A program made the position numbers and the translations under genes. 64,000 nucleotides of DNA, taken from contig NZ_QVQV01000002.1 in assembly GCF_003429005.1 (NCBI RefSeq), positions 310,001-374,000 of the forward strand. Reading direction: 5' to 3'. Below the pieces are notes generated by a model that saw only the letters and a program-made list of their open reading frames with translations, had not been told where the DNA came from and made no database searches. Positions 1-8,961 of the stretch are shown here, piece after piece. The stretch is from Paraburkholderia sp. DHOC27. GTDB taxonomy: Bacteria > Pseudomonadota > Gammaproteobacteria > Burkholderiales > Burkholderiaceae. Position 1 is the stretch's first letter. The number at the start of each line of letters is the position of its first letter.

Positions 1-689
1 GCGAGCGATTCGGCCGTCACACCGTGACGCACGAACTCGTCCGTGGCGAAGCGCAGCGGTTCGCCTTTGCGTTGCGGGATCTCGACCGGCACGATTTCGT
101 CGTCGAAACGGCCGGACTTTTGCGCGGCTTCCGCCTTGTTCTGCGACAGCGCGGCGAAAGCGTCCTGCTGCTCGCGCGTGATGCCGTATTCGCGCGCGAC
201 GTTCTCAGCGGTCGTGCCCATGTGGTACTGGTTGAAAGCGTCCCACAGACCGTCGACGATCATGCTGTCGATCAGCTTGGCGTCGCCCATGCGGAAGCCG
301 TCACGCGAACCCGGCAGCACGTGCGGCGCGGCGCTCATGTTTTCCTGGCCGCCGGCCACGACGATATCCGCGTCGCCGGCGATGATGGCGTTGGCTGCCA
401 GCATCACGGCTTTCAGACCCGAGCCGCAGACCTTGTTGATCGTCATGCCCGGCACTGCCGTGGGCAGCCCTGCCTTGATCAACGCCTGGCGCGCCGGATT
501 CTGCCCGGAGCCTGCCGTCAACACCTGCCCCATGATGACTTCGCTGACCTGCTCCGGTTTCACGCCGGCGCGTTCGAGCGCGGCACGAATCACGATGGCG
601 CCGAGTTCGGGCGCGGCGGTCTTCGCCAGCGACCCACCGAATTTACCCACTGCCGTACGTGCGGCCGATACGATCACTACATCAGTCAT
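1..689 (-). CDS. phaA: Acetyl-CoA acetyltransferase (beta-ketothiolase), partial
   Basis: This thiolase condenses two acetyl-CoA to acetoacetyl-CoA, the first step of polyhydroxybutyrate synthesis in the cytoplasm. About 229 residues are visible and the C-terminal part lies beyond the left edge. The start [19 protein letters not shown] is typical of PhaA. The nucleophilic cysteine sits in [11 protein letters not shown] (C88), followed by the thiolase segment [11 protein letters not shown]. The ATG at 689 follows a strong GGAGGAAA ribosome binding site. It lies 170 bp downstream of phaC on the same strand, the usual phaC-phaA(-phaB) order, so phaB is expected just outside the window. The catalytic His and second Cys of the family cannot be checked here. 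Identification as a biosynthetic thiolase rests on the phaC neighbour. Confidence 0.95.
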   Translation of the reverse strand, partial: MTDVVIVSAARTAVGKFGGSLAKTAAPELGAIVIRAALERAGVKPEQVSEVIMGQVLTAGSGQNPARQALIKAGLPTAVPGMTINKVCGSGLKAVMLAANAIIAGDADIVVAGGQENMSAAPHVLPGSRDGFRMGDAKLIDSMIVDGLWDAFNQYHMGTTAENVAREYGITREQQDAFAALSQNKAEAAQKSGRFDDEIVPVEIPQRKGEPLRFATDEFVRHGVTAESL

Positions 690-827
690 TTCAATTTCCT
701 CCGGACTTCGCGGCCAACTGCTCCGCCACCCTTCAAGTTAAACATCCATTCGCCTACTAGTGTCGCGTTGCCCCGTGCTCATCACGCTGATGCTGGATGC
801 CTGGGCCGCCTGTTCGTTCGTGATCGC

Positions 828-858
828 GTTGTGCCTGCTTCCTCGTTGTGCCTGCTTC
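828..858. repeat. Direct repeat, 14 bp x 2, between phaC and phaA
   Basis: GTTGTGCCTGCTTC occurs at 828-841 and again at 845-858, a 17-bp period, in the phaC-phaA spacer immediately after the phaC stop codon. It looks like a small tandem duplication. No function is evident. Confidence 0.6.
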
Positions 859-859
859 G

Positions 860-2824
860 TTATTCGCGCTGCAGGACGTAGCGTCCAGGCGCGGCCTCGA
901 TCACAGGATGATCCGCCGAGCCGGCCTGCGCCTTCGGCTTGACCTTCTTGCCGCCGTACTGATCCAGCCAGCGCGTCCATTCGGGCCACCAGCTGCCGGG
1001 CACCTCGGTGGCCTGTTCGAACCAGTCGTCGGGGCTCTCCGGCAAATGCTTGCCGTCGCCCTTGAGCACCCAGTAGTTGCGCTTGTTCTTGGCCGGCGGA
1101 TTGATCACGCCGGCAATGTGACCCGATGCGCCCAGCACGAATTCGAGCGGGCCCGTCAGCAACGGCACGGAGGCATACGCCGTGTGCCACGGCACGATAT
1201 GGTCTTCGCGGGAACCGTAAATGAAGGTCGGCACGTCGATGGACGACAGGTCGATTTTCTCGCCGCACACCGTGAGCGCATTCGGCTCACGCAGACGATT
1301 CTCCAGATAGGTATTGCGCAGATACCAGACGTACATCGGGCCGGGCAAGCTGGTCGAATCGCTGTTCCAGTACAGCAGGTCGAACGGCATCGGCGTGCGA
1401 CCCTTTAGATAGTTATCGACGACATAGTTCCACACCAGATCGTTCGGGCGCAGGAACGAGAACGCGTTGGCGAATTCGACACCACGCATCAATCCTGCCG
1501 GCGCCCCGCTCTTGCCGCCGATAGTCTGCTCACGCATCTGCACGTGCGCTTCGTCGACGAATACGTCGAGCACACCCGTGTCCGAAAAGTCGAGCATGGC
1601 GGTGAGCAGCGTCATCGAAGCAGCCGGATGTTCGCCACGCGCCGCCGCGACGGCGAGCGCGGTAGCGAGCATCGTGCCGCCGACGCAGAAGCCGAGCGTG
1701 TTGATCTGTTCGCGACCGCTGATCTCACGCACGGTGTCGATGGCAGTGAGCACGCCCTGGTCGATGTAGTTGTCCCACGTCTTGTGAGCCACCGACGCAT
1801 CGGCGTTGCGCCACGAAACCAGGAACACCTGCTGACCGGACTCGAGGCTGTGCGCGACCAGCGAGTTCTCCGGTTGCAGATCGAGGATGTAGTACTTGTT
1901 GATGCATGGCGGCACGATGAGCAGCGGCCGCTCGCGCACGGTGGCCGTGCGCGGCTTGTACTGGATCAACTGGATCAGGTCGTTCTCGAACACCACCGAG
2001 CCTTCCGTGGTGGCGAGGTTCTTGCCGACCACGAAACGCGACTCGTCCGTCTGCGAAATCTTGCCGCGCTGCAGATCGCTCAGGAGATTGGTCACGCCCT
2101 GACGCAGGCTCTCGCCGCGGCTTTCCAGCAAGGTCTTTTGCGCCTCGGGATTCAACGCGAAGAAGTTGCTCGGCGAGGCTGCCGCAGTCCACTGCTGGAC
2201 CGCGAAACGAATCCGCTCGCGAATCTTGGGCTCGGTGTCGAGCGCATCCACGAGTTCCTGCAGATAGCGCGCGTTCAGCAGATACCACGCGGCCGTGAAT
2301 GCATACGCGGGCGCGGAACTCCAGGCTTCCGCGCTGAAACGCCGGTCCTTGAGTTCGGGCAGCCTGGGCGAGCTATCTGCCGCCTGCTGGATCAGGGCGA
2401 GTGCTTCGCGCGAGTAGTCGGACTGCAGCTTTTGCATGCGCTCCGACGGGATGGCCGCGGTCGGCAATTTGAAGCCGGCGAATGGCGACAGCGCCGCAGC
2501 CGCGTGGCTGAAATCGGGCATACCGGGCATCGCGGGCATGGCCGGAACGTTGGGCCACTGGAAGGGAAACTGGCCTGGCATCTGCGGCGGCATGAAGGGC
2601 AGACCCGGCATACCCGAGGGCATGCCACCAGACATGCCTGGCATCCCCGCGCCCGCGGCTGCGTTCATGCCAGCGGGACCCGCACCCGGCACACCGAGCG
2701 CGCTCCATGCTTTCATCCAGGCGTCGAAGAACTGCTGCGCGCCGGCGGGACCGGTTTGCGGCTGGGAACGCTCCGTCGTGGAGTCCGAGTTTGAAGAGGT
2801 GGAGGAGTGTTGTGATGCTGCCAT
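860..2824 (-). CDS. phaC: Class I poly(3-hydroxyalkanoate) synthase
   Basis: PhaC polymerises (R)-3-hydroxyacyl-CoA into PHA at the granule surface. The 654-residue protein has the synthase lipase-like box GFCVGG with nucleophile C380, the aspartate in REDHIVPW (D541) and the histidine in ASGHIAG (H569). The 161- and 28-residue spacings equal those of the Cupriavidus necator enzyme (C319/D480/H508, from family knowledge). The N-terminus is about 61 residues longer than in that enzyme and carries a Met/Pro/Gly-rich segment (about residues 51-103, repeated GMP/MPG steps). The ATG at 2824 is chosen because an in-frame start at 2932 would lie inside the predicted promoter -10 box. phaA follows on the same strand. 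Confidence 0.96.
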   Translation of the reverse strand: MAASQHSSTSSNSDSTTERSQPQTGPAGAQQFFDAWMKAWSALGVPGAGPAGMNAAAGAGMPGMSGGMPSGMPGLPFMPPQMPGQFPFQWPNVPAMPAMPGMPDFSHAAAALSPFAGFKLPTAAIPSERMQKLQSDYSREALALIQQAADSSPRLPELKDRRFSAEAWSSAPAYAFTAAWYLLNARYLQELVDALDTEPKIRERIRFAVQQWTAAASPSNFFALNPEAQKTLLESRGESLRQGVTNLLSDLQRGKISQTDESRFVVGKNLATTEGSVVFENDLIQLIQYKPRTATVRERPLLIVPPCINKYYILDLQPENSLVAHSLESGQQVFLVSWRNADASVAHKTWDNYIDQGVLTAIDTVREISGREQINTLGFCVGGTMLATALAVAAARGEHPAASMTLLTAMLDFSDTGVLDVFVDEAHVQMREQTIGGKSGAPAGLMRGVEFANAFSFLRPNDLVWNYVVDNYLKGRTPMPFDLLYWNSDSTSLPGPMYVWYLRNTYLENRLREPNALTVCGEKIDLSSIDVPTFIYGSREDHIVPWHTAYASVPLLTGPLEFVLGASGHIAGVINPPAKNKRNYWVLKGDGKHLPESPDDWFEQATEVPGSWWPEWTRWLDQYGGKKVKPKAQAGSADHPVIEAAPGRYVLQRE

Positions 2825-2930
2825 ACCTGCTTTTGACCGGTGAGTCCTCGCGGACGGTTGAGAGGCAGGCTGCTGACGCACGTGGGCGATTGCTCGCGAC
2901 CTCGTTCCGCCCTGCCCAAGTGTGAGGAAC

Positions 2931-2960
2931 ATTCTTGCTCCCCAGCGCGAGGCATGTCAA
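2931..2960 (-). promoter_or_regulatory. Putative sigma-70 promoter of phaC
   Basis: On the minus strand a perfect -35 TTGACA (2955-2960) is followed after 18 bp by AAGAAT (2931-2936, 4 of 6 to TATAAT). Transcription would start about 100 nt before the phaC ATG. An AT-rich stretch lies upstream. The prediction is by eye. Confidence 0.5.
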
Positions 2961-3064
2961 TGCTTGATCCCGATTTTGCCGCAGTGCGATATTTTTTTAA
3001 TTATCGTTTTCCCCATGTATTTCAGCCCGTTAAAAGTCCAACGACGGCGAAATGTGAGGAAATG

Positions 3065-3088
3065 AAAAAGGCCCGTAATTGCCGGGCC
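3065..3088 (-). terminator. Rho-independent terminator of the rluD-pgeF operon
   Basis: A six-bp perfect stem GGCCCG/CGGGCC (3070-3075 with 3083-3088, 7-nt loop) is followed on the minus strand by a run of five T. It lies downstream of the pgeF stop codon in the direction of transcription. Confidence 0.7.
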
Positions 3089-3321
3089 CCGCTTCGCATT
3101 TAATGCGTGTAATACCGGGTATTTTCAGGCGGACCTCAGGCGCGAAACGTGCGCACGCGCACCGGTTTTCAAACCACCCCGTGAACTCCTCGCAAACCCT
3201 GATAGATCGGGATGTCGCGGGGCGTGCCCGAACTCCTCCGTGTTTACCTTCGCGGGTTTTCATCGAGTGCGCAACGAATCGGCCCGCCTTGCTCAATTAC
3301 AGCGGGCGCATTTACGTCAGT

Positions 3322-4158
3322 TCAATCCGCCAGCCAGATCATCGCGGCCATACGACCGGTTTCGCGATCACGCCGATATGAGTAAAAGCTTTCGCGCCGG
3401 GTTACCGTGCAGGCATCGCCGCCAGTTATCTGCGTAATGCCGAGACGCTGCAATCGCAGCCGCGCAAGTGCTGGTAAATCAGCAAGATACTTACCGGGGG
3501 CGCTCGCGCGCGGCACGAATGCGCTCGCCGTGGCTTGCCGTTGTGCGCCGTCTACACCATTCATGAAGGCGTCACGCACGTCTGCACCGACCTCGAACGC
3601 CGTTGGTCCGATGGACGGTCCGAGGTAAGCGTGGAGCGTCTCCGTTTGCGTGCCTGCCAGGCTGGCGACGCGCTGCGCGGTATGCTCGATCACACCTGCC
3701 GCAAGACCACGCCATCCTGCGTGCGCGGCGCCTACTGCGCGGCCCTCGGCATCGCACAGCAACACGGGCATGCAATCGGCAATCATCACCACGCAGGCCG
3801 TATCTAACGCGGCGGTGACGCTGGCGTCGGCTTCCACGAGCGGCGCGCCGTGACTGGCAGCGTCGAGCGCGCTCGCGGCATCCACGACTTCGGCGCCGTG
3901 GATCTGCTTGAGCCACGCAATCTTCGCCACGCCGGTCAGCGCAGACAGGCGTGCGCGATTCTGCTTTACGCTTTCCGGATCGTCGCCCGACAGAAAGCCG
4001 AGATTCAGCCCGCCCGCTCGATCCTCGCCCGCTTGCCAGCGGCCAAACGGCGGCACGCTCACGCCGCCATTGCGCGTCGTGACCAGCGCACGCACCCGCG
4101 GCGCGACACGCCATGCCGGCTGGATGACATCGGCGAAACTCAGCTCAGGCAAGCTCAT
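3322..4158 (-). CDS. pgeF: Multicopper polyphenol oxidase / purine nucleoside phosphorylase family (YfiH/PgeF)
   Basis: This 278-residue protein belongs to the YfiH (DUF152, LACC1-like) family. Members act on purine nucleosides, have laccase-like activity, or edit peptidoglycan (PgeF in E. coli). Family motifs visible are VTTRNGGVS near residue 30, [23 protein letters not shown], the metal-site segment [15 protein letters not shown], and [14 protein letters not shown]. The ATG overlaps the rluD stop codon by four bases (ATGA), so the two are translationally coupled. This rluD-yfiH pairing is common in proteobacteria. The family is certain. Which of the reported activities applies here cannot be read from the sequence. 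Confidence 0.92.
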   Translation of the reverse strand: MSLPELSFADVIQPAWRVAPRVRALVTTRNGGVSVPPFGRWQAGEDRAGGLNLGFLSGDDPESVKQNRARLSALTGVAKIAWLKQIHGAEVVDAASALDAASHGAPLVEADASVTAALDTACVVMIADCMPVLLCDAEGRAVGAAHAGWRGLAAGVIEHTAQRVASLAGTQTETLHAYLGPSIGPTAFEVGADVRDAFMNGVDGAQRQATASAFVPRASAPGKYLADLPALARLRLQRLGITQITGGDACTVTRRESFYSYRRDRETGRMAAMIWLAD

Positions 4159-5459
4159 GCGTGATCGTCCTCGTCGGTGTCGTGATCGTGGGCTTCGGGG
4201 TCCTGCGCGTCGGGGTCCTGATGGTCCTCGTGGTCGCTCTCGTCATCGCCCTCATCTGCGTCGTCGAATTCGTAGCCTTCCCCTTCCTCGTCCTCGTAAT
4301 ACGTCTCGTCGAACTCGCCGGCGTCGTCACGACCGAGGCCGAGCGCCGCCGAAAGCGCCGCCATGTCCTCCGGCACTTCCGCGCGCCACTGCATCTCGCG
4401 CCCTGTCTCGGGATGGATCAGACCCAGCCGCCATGCGTGCAACGCCTGACGCGCGAAACCATCCGGCAGCGGCGTGACCGAACGCTTGCCGCGTGCCCGG
4501 CCGTAGACCGGATCACCCAGCAGCGGATGGCCGATGTGCGCACAATGCACGCGGATCTGATGGGTGCGGCCCGTCTCGAGATCGCAGTGGATGGCCGACA
4601 CCGGCTGGCGTTGCCAGATGGCCGAATCGACCCGGCGGAAATGCGTGCGTGCAGGTTTCCCCGAGGCGCTCTTGACCACCGCCATGCGGGTCCGCTCGCG
4701 CGGATCGCGGCCAATTGGCGCGTCGATCGTGCCCTCGTCCGGCATGTTGCCCCACACCAGCGCCAGATAGCGGCGCTTGACAGTGCGCGCCTGCAACTGC
4801 CGCACGAGATCGGTTTGCGCCTTGAGCGTGCGCGCCACCACCATCAGCCCGGAGGTCTCCTTGTCGAGCCGGTGCACGATGCCGGCGCGCGGCAAGCCGG
4901 CCGCCGCGTCGCCGTAACGATGCAGCAGACCGTTCAGCACTGTACCGCTCCAGTTGCCGGCCGCCGGATGCACCACCATGCCCGCCGGCTTGTTGATGAC
5001 GACGAGCGTGTCGTCCTCGTAGACGACTTCCAGTGGCACCGGTTCCGGCGTGAAGGCGAGTTGTTCCGGCAGCAGGTCGGGCACGAGTTCGATGGTGGCG
5101 CCGAGCGGCACTGGCTGGCGGATCTTCGCCGGTGTGCCGTCCACGCGCACGCGCTCGGCCTCGATCCAGCCTTGCAGACGATTACGCGAAAACTCCGGAA
5201 ACACCCTGGCGAGCACCTTGTCGAGCCGTTCACCCGCGAGTTCATCGGGCACGGTGACGATGCGCGGCGAATTGTCTACGGCCTTGCTGGCGACGGTCGG
5301 CACGTCGCCCGCCAGTTCCTGCGGCGCAAGGGCCTCGCTGTCGAGATCGTCATCTAACGAATCACTACCCAACGCGTCGGCGGGGTCAGCGCATGGGCTA
5401 TAATCTTTGTTGCTATTCCGGCTACCCGTTGAGGAAACCGGATTATTTGAACGGGTCAT
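4155..5459 (-). CDS. rluD: 23S rRNA pseudouridine(1911/1915/1917) synthase
   Basis: RluD isomerises three uridines in helix 69 of 23S rRNA, which is needed for normal ribosome assembly. The 434-residue protein has an N-terminal low-complexity leader (1-65), an S4 RNA-binding domain (about 68-135), and the RluA-type catalytic domain with the motif [13 protein letters not shown] (catalytic D199) and [17 protein letters not shown]. The last 50-odd residues (about 380-434) form an extremely acidic Asp/Glu/His tail absent from the E. coli enzyme. The 5' end overlaps the divergent bamD promoter. AGGTGA lies about 10 nt before the ATG at 5459, but a downstream start is possible because the first 65 residues are not conserved. 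Confidence 0.93.
   Translation of the reverse strand: MTRSNNPVSSTGSRNSNKDYSPCADPADALGSDSLDDDLDSEALAPQELAGDVPTVASKAVDNSPRIVTVPDELAGERLDKVLARVFPEFSRNRLQGWIEAERVRVDGTPAKIRQPVPLGATIELVPDLLPEQLAFTPEPVPLEVVYEDDTLVVINKPAGMVVHPAAGNWSGTVLNGLLHRYGDAAAGLPRAGIVHRLDKETSGLMVVARTLKAQTDLVRQLQARTVKRRYLALVWGNMPDEGTIDAPIGRDPRERTRMAVVKSASGKPARTHFRRVDSAIWQRQPVSAIHCDLETGRTHQIRVHCAHIGHPLLGDPVYGRARGKRSVTPLPDGFARQALHAWRLGLIHPETGREMQWRAEVPEDMAALSAALGLGRDDAGEFDETYYEDEEGEGYEFDDADEGDDESDHEDHQDPDAQDPEAHDHDTDEDDHA
5399..5404 (+). promoter_or_regulatory. Putative -10 box of bamD (TATAAT)
   Basis: A perfect TATAAT lies about 94 nt upstream of the bamD ATG, inside the 5' end of the divergent rluD. No clear -35 is visible. 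If used, the mRNA starts near 5411, which excludes the in-frame bamD start at 5393. Confidence 0.5.
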
Positions 5460-5497
5460 TGAGTCTGGGTCACCTGGACGTAAAGCTAGACTGGAAA

Positions 5498-6382
5498 ATG
5501 CGAGCCTTGAACACCAATATCAAAGCAGCCCTTAAGACAATCCTTAAGATGGCGGCCCTGAACGGCACGGCACGGAACACGGCCGCGAAAGTAGCGAGAT
5601 ATTTCGCCTGCGCGGCAGCCATCGCCATTGTGGCGGCTTGCCACGGCCTGCCGGAAAAGACCGATGAAACGGCAACCTGGGCGAACAACAAATTATATAC
5701 GGAGGCGCAGGACTCCCTGAGTGCCGGCGACTGGGGCAAGTGCGCGAAATATTTCGAGATGCTTGAAGGCCGCGATCCGTTCGGCCACTTCGCACAACAG
5801 GCGCAGATCAACGTTGCCTACTGTAACTGGAAAGACAGCGAAAACGACGCCGCCAACCAGGCTATCGACCGCTTCATCCAGTTGCATCCGGATCACCCGG
5901 ACATCGCTTACGCGTACTACCTGAAGGGCATGATCAACTTCAACGACGACCTCGGTCTGTTCGGCCGCTTCTCCGGCCAGGACATGAGCGAGCGCGATCC
6001 GAAGTCGCTGCGCGCCGCGTATGACGCGTTCAAGGTGGTGGTCGACAAGTATCCGAACAGCAAGTACGCGCCGGATGCCGCGCAGCGTATGCGTTACATC
6101 GTGAACGCGCTGGCCTCGCACGAAGTGCACGCGGCAGATTATTACTATCGCCGTGGCGCTTATGTGGCCGCCATCAACCGCGCACAGCTGGCCATCAAGG
6201 ACTATCGCAATGCGCCGGCTATCGAAGACGCGCTGCACATCATGATGCTGTCGTATCAGAAACTGAATCAGCCGCAACTGGCCGACGACACGAAGCGCGT
6301 GCTGGCCGGTACGTTCCCGGATAGCCCGTACATCACGGGTCATGCACGACCGGGCCAGGAAAAGTCCTGGTGGCAGTTCTGA
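5498..6382 (+). CDS. bamD: Outer membrane assembly lipoprotein BamD (ComL)
   Basis: BamD is the essential lipoprotein of the BAM complex that folds beta-barrel proteins into the outer membrane. From the ATG at 5498 the protein has 294 residues. A hydrophobic signal segment ends in the lipobox IVAAC, giving lipidated Cys48. Tetratricopeptide repeats follow, e.g. [36 protein letters not shown] and [19 protein letters not shown] second ATG at 5549 (Cys31) would give a more usual signal-peptide length and remains possible. A still earlier in-frame ATG at 5393 precedes the TATAAT box and is rejected. It is transcribed alone, divergent from rluD. Confidence 0.95.
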   Translation: MRALNTNIKAALKTILKMAALNGTARNTAAKVARYFACAAAIAIVAACHGLPEKTDETATWANNKLYTEAQDSLSAGDWGKCAKYFEMLEGRDPFGHFAQQAQINVAYCNWKDSENDAANQAIDRFIQLHPDHPDIAYAYYLKGMINFNDDLGLFGRFSGQDMSERDPKSLRAAYDAFKVVVDKYPNSKYAPDAAQRMRYIVNALASHEVHAADYYYRRGAYVAAINRAQLAIKDYRNAPAIEDALHIMMLSYQKLNQPQLADDTKRVLAGTFPDSPYITGHARPGQEKSWWQF

Positions 6383-6434
6383 GCCTCACGCTGTTCTAGC
6401 GCTGCGCAGAATCAATCTGCGTAGCGTGTTTCAA

Positions 6435-6476
6435 AAAACAAAACGCCATGACTGCAAAGTCATGGCGTTTTGTTTT
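6435..6476. terminator. Bidirectional terminator between bamD and rlmD
   Basis: A perfect 19-bp stem (6435-6453 with 6458-6476) closes on a GCAA tetraloop, with A-rich left and T-rich right arms giving U-tracts in both directions. It sits between convergent genes and can terminate both. Confidence 0.9.
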
Positions 6477-6612
6477 GGGCGAAGCGGCGGTGACTATATT
6501 GGATATCGCGACTACCGCGATTCGCGACACCGCTCGGCGCATCAAGCCCCAGCGGATGACGCACCGCCCGCACGCCGCCCGCTCAATCGCACTCGATCAC
6601 GCTCATTCAAAA

Positions 6613-8109
6613 TCAATCCCGCTCGAACAGCGCAATCGATTCCACGTGCGAGGTATGCGGGAACATGTTGACCACGCCCGCGCCCTTCAGCCGATAACCG
6701 GCCTCGTGCACCAGCAGACCTGCATCGCGCGCCAGCGTTCCCGGCGCACACGACACATAGACGATGCGTTTGGGCAGCGGACCATTGCCGCTCTGCGCGA
6801 TCTCGGCCAGCGCCTTGGCGACGGCCAGCGCGCCTTCACGCGGCGGGTCGATGAGAAACTTGTCGAAGTGGCCGAGAGCCCGCATGTCGTCGGCGGTGAC
6901 TTCGAAGAGGTTACGGCAGGCAAACGACGTGTGCCCTGCCACGCCGTTTTCTTCGGCGTTCGCGAGCGCCCGCGTGGTCAGCACTTCGCTGCCTTCGATG
7001 CCCACCACTTCCTTCGAAAGCCGCGCGAGCGGCAGTGTGAAGTTGCCGATGCCGCAAAACAGATCGAGCACGCGATCGGTCGGCGACGGCGCCAGCAGGC
7101 GCAGCGCGCGCCCCACCAGGACACGGTTGATCTGGTGATTGACCTGGGTGAAATCGGTCGGCTTGAACGGCATACGGATGTCGAATTCCGGCAGCGTGTA
7201 GTCGAGCCGGGCGTCGAGCGGATAGAACGGCGTGACGGTCTCCGGTCCCTTCGGCTGCAGCCAGAACTGCACGTTGTGGGTATCCGCGAAGTCGCGCAGC
7301 AGTTGCTCGTCGGCGGCGTTGATGGGCTCGAGGATACGCAGCACCAGCGCCGTCACCGATGAGCCCACCGCGAGTTCGATCTGCGGCATACGCTCGCAGA
7401 TGGACAGCCCTTCGACCAGCCGCCGCAGCGGCACCAGCATCGCCGATACATGCGGCGGCAGCACCTCGCAGCTCGTCATGTCCGCGATGAAGCTGCTCTT
7501 GCGCTCGTGGAAACCCACCAGCACGCCGCCCTTTTTCGCCACGTTGCGCACCGTGAGGCGCGCGCGGTAACGGTAGCCCCAGGAAGGCCCGTGAATGGGC
7601 CGGTACACCGTTTCAGGGCGCAGCTTTGCCAGATGCGCGAGGTTGTCCTCGAGCACGCGCTGCTTGACGGCGATCTGCGCGCGCACGTCCAGATGTTGCA
7701 TCGAACAGCCGCCACAGGTGCCGAAGAACTGGCATTGCGGTTTCGTCCGAATCACACTCTCGCGCAGCACCTCGACCACTTCCGCCTGCTCGAAGCTCGG
7801 CTTTCTACGGTAGCTCGCATACGTCACGCGCTCGCCCGGCAGCGCGCCTTCCACGAAGATCACCTTGCCCGGCGTGCCGTCTTCGTTGACCGTACGCCCA
7901 ACGCCGCGCGCTTCCATGTCGAGCGACTCGATCTCCAGAGGCGGCGCCACCACCACATTGGATGCCGCCGCGGCGGACGCTTTCTTCTTGCCGCGCGACG
8001 AGCGGTTCGACGTGCGGCCGGCTGTCCGTCCGGAAGCGCGTTCGGAAGCACGTTCCGAGGCTTGATTTGGGGCGCGATCTTGAGCGCGATCTGGGTCGAT
8101 CTGAGACAC
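6613..8109 (-). CDS. rlmD: 23S rRNA (uracil(1939)-C5)-methyltransferase RlmD (RumA)
   Basis: RlmD methylates C5 of U1939 in 23S rRNA using S-adenosylmethionine. An N-terminal TRAM domain ([22 protein letters not shown]) is followed by the 4Fe-4S cysteine cluster [10 protein letters not shown]. The Rossmann methyltransferase domain shows [25 protein letters not shown] and the nucleophile region [16 protein letters not shown] choose the GTG at 8109 (498 residues) because AGGAAG lies 6 nt upstream. An ATG at 8214 would overlap the preceding exonuclease gene by 34 bp and has no visible site. The first 50 residues are an Arg/Ser/Ala-rich low-complexity leader with [10 protein letters not shown] repeats. 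Confidence 0.93.
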   Translation of the reverse strand: MSQIDPDRAQDRAPNQASERASERASGRTAGRTSNRSSRGKKKASAAAASNVVVAPPLEIESLDMEARGVGRTVNEDGTPGKVIFVEGALPGERVTYASYRRKPSFEQAEVVEVLRESVIRTKPQCQFFGTCGGCSMQHLDVRAQIAVKQRVLEDNLAHLAKLRPETVYRPIHGPSWGYRYRARLTVRNVAKKGGVLVGFHERKSSFIADMTSCEVLPPHVSAMLVPLRRLVEGLSICERMPQIELAVGSSVTALVLRILEPINAADEQLLRDFADTHNVQFWLQPKGPETVTPFYPLDARLDYTLPEFDIRMPFKPTDFTQVNHQINRVLVGRALRLLAPSPTDRVLDLFCGIGNFTLPLARLSKEVVGIEGSEVLTTRALANAEENGVAGHTSFACRNLFEVTADDMRALGHFDKFLIDPPREGALAVAKALAEIAQSGNGPLPKRIVYVSCAPGTLARDAGLLVHEAGYRLKGAGVVNMFPHTSHVESIALFERD

Positions 8110-8180
8110 CTGCGGCTTCCTGACAGACTGTTTGGGGGAAGGCGAGATTGTAGACGAAGCGCCCGCCCCCGCGAAAACAC

Positions 8181-8957
8181 TCACTGATCGAACGCGGCCA
8201 AGTATTCGGCCCAATGGGCGGCAGGCTCCTGCGCGAGCGAGTTTTTAACCAACGCGATCTCGTCCGCGTATTCCTGCGCCGAGAAACCTCCGCGCATCAA
8301 CTGGAAGCGGCAATACAACAGGTAGGTGTTGACGACATCAGTCTCGCAGTAGTTGCGGATTTCCTCGATGCGCCCTTCCCGGAACGCATGCCAGACCTGG
8401 CCGCCGTCCATGCCGAGCTTGCCGGGAAAGCCGCACAGCTTTGCCAGCGCGTCGAGCGGCGCGTTGGCGCGCGTCTGGTACATGGCCAGCACGTCCATCA
8501 GGTCCGTATGTCGCGCGTGATAGCGGCTGATGTAGTTGTTCCACTTGAACTCGCGATCGTCCTCACCCACGTCCCAGAACCGGCTGGCGGGAATGCCGTT
8601 GACCAGCGCCCGGTAGTTCAGCACCGGCAGGTCGAAACCGCCGCCATTCCACGACACCAGTTGCGGCGTGTATTTTTCGATCACGCGGTAGAACGACTGC
8701 ACCAGCGCGGCTTCGCCATCGGCCGGTGTGCCGAGCGAGCGGACCCGAAAACCGGCGTTGTCGCGAAACACGCAGGAGATCGCGGCGATCCGTTGCAGGT
8801 GGTGCGGGAGAAAATCGCTGCCGATCTTTTCGCGGCGAGCCGCGAACGCATGCTCGGCCACTTCGGCGTCGGTCAGCGTGGAAGGCAAATCTTCGAGGCG
8901 GCGAATGCCGGCGACATCGGGAATGGTCTCGATGTCGAATACAAGAATCGGAGTCAT
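8181..8957 (-). CDS. Predicted 3'-5' exonuclease, PolB-like DnaQ fold
   Basis: This 258-residue protein opens directly with the DnaQ/DEDD exonuclease I motif ([11 protein letters not shown]8 and E10). Motif II is [14 protein letters not shown], and the motif III region is [13 protein letters not shown]. It matches the family annotated as 'predicted 3'-5' exonuclease related to the exonuclease domain of PolB' (PF10108). The substrate is unknown. It starts 4 nt after the rpoS stop codon, so it is probably cotranscribed with rpoS. The ATG at 8957 is chosen because an upstream ATG at 8999 lies inside rpoS and adds residues outside the fold. Confidence 0.85.
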   Translation of the reverse strand: MTPILVFDIETIPDVAGIRRLEDLPSTLTDAEVAEHAFAARREKIGSDFLPHHLQRIAAISCVFRDNAGFRVRSLGTPADGEAALVQSFYRVIEKYTPQLVSWNGGGFDLPVLNYRALVNGIPASRFWDVGEDDREFKWNNYISRYHARHTDLMDVLAMYQTRANAPLDALAKLCGFPGKLGMDGGQVWHAFREGRIEEIRNYCETDVVNTYLLYCRFQLMRGGFSAQEYADEIALVKNSLAQEPAAHWAEYLAAFDQ

Positions 8958-8961
8958 CAGC

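Larger units (their letters stand above)
2825..3321. other. Intergenic region upstream of phaC, downstream of pgeF
   Basis: This 497-bp gap holds the putative phaC promoter (2931-2960), an AT-rich patch around 2990-3010 that could serve as an upstream promoter element, and the terminator of the pgeF operon (3065-3088). I see no gene in 3089-3321. Confidence 0.6.

Noticed and set aside
1544..2794. 416-codon plus-strand frame opposite phaC
   Set aside because: Antisense shadow of a synthase whose triad and spacing are verified.
4161..5357. Long open frame on the plus strand opposite rluD (about 400 codons)
   Set aside because: It mirrors the codon periodicity of rluD in GC-rich DNA, has no recognisable domain, and the minus-strand gene is certain.
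8110..8214. Longer rlmD beginning with ATG at 8214
   Set aside because: It would overlap the exonuclease gene and has no ribosome binding site, while GTG 8109 has AGGAAG at good spacing.
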